NCBI GenBank assembly: GCA_001781275.1
Contig: MFLH01000026.1
Span: forward strand, 3,763 to 10,615
DNA from: Candidatus Kaiserbacteria bacterium RIFCSPHIGHO2_02_FULL_54_11b
Lineage (GTDB): Bacteria > Patescibacteriota > Minisyncoccia > Phycocordibacterales > UBA2100
Direction: 5' to 3'
Length of the DNA stretch: 6,853 nt
Both the position numbers and the translations under genes were made by a program. Positions 5,554 to 6,853 of the stretch are shown here, piece after piece (positions within the stretch are counted from its first letter, which is position 1; the number at the start of each line of letters is the position of its first letter). The notes under the pieces were generated by a model. It ran no database searches. It had not been told where the DNA came from and saw only the letters and a list, made by a program, of their open reading frames with translations.

Positions 5554-5665
5554 GGAACATCGTGCCGCGAGGGTGTCTCGCAGCGCGTCGTCTGCCGACC
5601 ACGGACGACGAGAGGCAGCGCTCCGCCAGCAGGCGGAGACAGCGACCCGAGCGACATGATGTTCC
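5554..5665 (-). repeat. 112-bp GC-rich imperfect palindrome between the SIMPL gene and the secE promoter
   Basis: Outer arms 5651-5665 and 5554-5568 are near-perfect inverted copies: on the sense RNA, GGAACAUCAUGUCGC against GCGGCACGAUGUUCC, with 13 Watson-Crick pairs, one G-U and one A-C. Inside, GGG pairs with CCC and TGTCTC with GAGACA (5636-5641 with 5574-5579). A 7-bp hairpin CTCCGCC/GGCGGAG (5621-5638) and a 7-bp hairpin CGTCGTC/GACGACG (5586-5592 with 5604-5610) sit in the interior. The stretch is clearly more GC-rich than its flanks. It has no terminal T tract and matches no RNA family I recognise (not tRNA, SRP RNA or tmRNA). It could be a dispersed palindromic repeat or a small structured RNA. 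A 61-codon frame across it looks spurious. Confidence 0.65.
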
Positions 5666-5677
5666 AAGCGTCTTCTC

Positions 5678-6490
5678 TTATCGTATCTCGTACGTCACGG
5701 TCACATTCGATGTGATTTTGTTTTGACCGACGGGAAGCTGGGGCGCGGGGACGGCAGCGTCTGTGGCACCACCCATGCCGAGTGCCATTTCCTTGGCGTA
5801 GTAGATCGGTCCATTTCCGCCTTCGTTGAAGCCAACAACGCGGACGATACTCACGCCGAGCGCATCGGCAAGTGCTTCTGCTTTTTCCTTTGCTTTCGTG
5901 ATCGCCTTATCGCGCGCCTCTGCCTCGAGCTTGTCCTGATCGTCTATGGTAAACGAGAGACCGGAAACCGATGAAGCGCCGAGCGAGCCGACCCCTGCGA
6001 GCAGGTCACCCGCCTTTTCCGCATCGCGCACCTTCACCGAGAGCGTCTGCGAGACCTGGAATCCGCGCAAGACCTGCTTGCCGCCAGGTCAGTAGCCTTC
6101 ACGGCAAACGGTGCTCGTGTAGTCGTACTGGGGGTAGACACTGTAATCGGTGGTCTGGATATCTTTTTCATTAATTCCCTCTTTCTTCAGATAGGCAATG
6201 ATGTCGTTGCCTTTCTTGGTCGCGACGGCTTGCGCATTCTTTACCTCTTTTGCCTCTTCTTGTACCGTCACCGAGAAAGTGGCGGTATCAGGCACTGCGA
6301 AGACCTCGCCGTCACCCGAGACCGAGATGGTATTCGTCGCTGTAACACCACTCCCGATGTAATGGTATGCCTTGAGCGAGGAGAGCGTCAGCACGAGGAG
6401 GAACACCCCGAGCATGCTGATCGCGAATATCCCCGCGATTTGCATCCGATGCGGCGGTACGATGTGTATCTCTTTTTTCTCAATATCCAT
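5678..6490 (-). CDS. Membrane-anchored SIMPL (DUF541) domain protein, with an in-frame TGA at codon 134
   Basis: A single 271-codon frame (ATG 6490, TAA 5678-5680) encodes a short cytoplasmic N-terminus, one membrane segment (about 17-40, MQIAGIFAISMLGVFLLVLTLS), and an exported SIMPL domain. Domain marks are TISVSGDGEVFAVPDTATFSVTV (54-76), the YPQYDY segment (119-124), VSQTLSVKVRD, GSLGASSVSGLSFTIDD and the closing TSNVTVTYEIR. SIMPL proteins are periplasmic or surface proteins of poorly defined role. The frame is broken once, by TGA at 6089-6091 after VCREGY. The sequence resumes in the same frame as PGGKQVLRGFQV and stays intact for 136 more codons, so there is no frameshift. By recollection, homologues often have a Cys here, pairing with a Cys five residues earlier (Cys129). 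Explanations are a recent nonsense change, a sequencing error, or recoding. No ribosome binding site precedes the ATG at normal spacing. Confidence 0.82.
6053..6091 (-). other. Stem-loop starting at the in-frame TGA (SECIS-like)
   Basis: On the sense RNA the stem begins inside the UGA itself: GACCUGG (6090-6084) pairs with CCAGGUC (6059-6053). Above an internal loop, GCAAG (6081-6077) pairs with CUUGC (6071-6067) around the loop CAGGU. The apical segment GCAGGUCUUGC is close to GCAGGUCUGC of the E. coli fdhF SECIS as I remember it. Here the GGU lies 4 nt closer to the UGA than in fdhF. The hairpin is visible; its function is a guess. Confidence 0.4.
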
Positions 6491-6514
6491 AAAATATGGC
6501 GTGAATATATAATG

Positions 6515-6533
6515 AATCTAGTATACCTCCTTT
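6515..6533 (-). promoter_or_regulatory. Consensus Shine-Dalgarno with no ATG at normal distance (possible ATT start for the SIMPL gene)
   Basis: AAAGGAGG (6533-6526 on the minus strand) is the best ribosome binding sequence in the window, yet the SIMPL ATG is 35 nt further on. An ATT codon lies 8 nt after it (6517-6515), in frame with that ATG and directly after an in-frame TAG. Initiation there would add nine residues (I/M-HYIFTPYF). The same stretch holds two -10-like boxes, TATACT (6520-6525) and TATATT (6504-6509), so the purine run may be coincidental within a promoter. Confidence 0.3.
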
Positions 6534-6563
6534 GGACGCAGCAACTTGTGGAAACTTACCGGA

Positions 6564-6853
6564 TCATCGCGCTTCTGCTGCCTCATCGGCTAGAAAGAGT
6601 GCGCGTGCCTTCGGGAAAAGCCATTCTGCTATATGAAAGATCCCGTAGGTAATGAAAAAGGCCGACACGACATCGATCGTGTAGTGGAGGTGGCCTAAGA
6701 GCACAATAGCTGCCATAAAGATCGACCAGCCAATGAAGATGTAGCGCAGAGTTTCCTCCCGCCAGAAGATGAGGGCAAAAAGGAAGGGTATCCCCGTGTG
6801 CGCGGAGAAAAAGAGGTCGCTGCTGAAAAGGAACTTGCTGATGATGACTCCCC
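6564..6853 (-). CDS. PAP2-type/sphingomyelin-synthase-like membrane phosphatase, C-terminal part (runs off the window)
   Basis: The last 95 codons of a gene entering from beyond 6853 in frame, ending in TGA at 6564-6566. Residues counted from the edge: DLFFSAHTG (12-20) carries the first catalytic His. GHLHYTIDVVSAFFITYGIF (53-72) carries the second His and the Asp of the HYTID form that characterises the PAP2_C/sphingomyelin synthase branch. Hydrophobic segments surround both motifs (IPFLFALIFW, YIFIGWSIFMAAIVLL, VVSAFFITYGIFHIAEWLF), as expected for a multi-span enzyme with its active site at the outer membrane face. The family transfers or hydrolyses phosphate or phosphocholine-type head groups of lipids; which reaction cannot be told from this fragment. 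It ends 73 nt before the SIMPL gene, with no terminator visible between them. Confidence 0.88.
   Translation of the reverse strand, partial: GVIISKFLFSSDLFFSAHTGIPFLFALIFWREETLRYIFIGWSIFMAAIVLLGHLHYTIDVVSAFFITYGIFHIAEWLFPKARALFLADEAAEAR

Noticed and set aside
5472..5657. 61-codon minus-strand frame spanning the palindrome
   Set aside because: It reads through the inverted repeat, the promoter and the terminator hairpin upstream of secE. Its composition follows the GC-rich repeat and no domain or ribosome binding site is seen.
5456..5677. tRNA-Trp or SRP RNA upstream of secE
   Set aside because: tRNA-Trp is common there in other bacteria, but no cloverleaf, T-loop GTTCRA or CCA acceptor is visible, and the conserved SRP domain IV sequence is absent.
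5678..6490. Alternative genetic code with TGA as glycine (code 25) to explain the internal TGA
   Set aside because: The 128-aa gene and the PAP2-like gene both end at TGA in sensible places, and no other gene contains an internal TGA, so reassignment across the genome is unlikely.
5678..6490. Two separate genes or a frameshift in the SIMPL region
   Set aside because: Both halves are in the same frame and together form one SIMPL protein. The second half lacks its own start signal; its apparent start is a TTG inside the conserved segment.

Overview
The window reads as chromosomal housekeeping DNA from a bacterium, most likely a member of the Patescibacteria/CPR (Parcubacteria-like). This is inferred from compact minus-strand gene packing, an IleS with the 'YDGPPFATGLPHYGH' class of N-terminus, a membrane-anchored SIMPL protein of a kind I associate with these genomes, rplK without rplA beside it, and several genes with no Shine-Dalgarno sequence. 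No marker here fixes the lineage. Every gene I can support is on the minus strand, so transcription runs from high to low coordinates.

Layout in transcription order: the C-terminal end of a PAP2/sphingomyelin-synthase-like membrane phosphatase (6853-6564); a SIMPL/DUF541 protein (6490-5678) interrupted by one in-frame TGA; a 112-bp GC-rich imperfect palindrome (5665-5554); a good sigma-70-type promoter (5530-5503) followed at once by a terminator-like hairpin; secE (5455-5153) with an unusual C-terminal tail; a 150-nt secE-nusG spacer folded into a very long imperfect inverted repeat that includes the nusG start codon; nusG (4999-4457); rplK (4443-4021); an EgtD-like methyltransferase (3993-3022); argS (2977-1331); a small unrecognised protein (1272-886); a rho-independent terminator (854-822); and the first 269 codons of ileS (809-1).

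Functionally the middle is the classic secE-nusG-rplK block (protein export, transcription elongation, ribosomal stalk base). It runs into two aminoacyl-tRNA synthetases, with a lower-GC methyltransferase where rplA would often be. Extended or near-consensus -10 elements lie 6-8 nt upstream of the start codons of the methyltransferase, argS and ileS. These genes may therefore have their own leaderless promoters rather than relying only on read-through.

The observations most worth following are: (1) the 24-pair stem that would hide the nusG start codon, with a 37-codon ORF running through it and ending in an ATGA overlap with nusG; (2) the in-frame TGA in the SIMPL gene, which sits at the base of a hairpin resembling a bacterial SECIS; (3) the EgtD-family enzyme, which appears to lack key histidine-binding residues and lies directly after the L11 gene; (4) the 112-bp palindrome upstream of secE. 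All structural statements come from hand pairing, and all family assignments from motif recognition without database searches.
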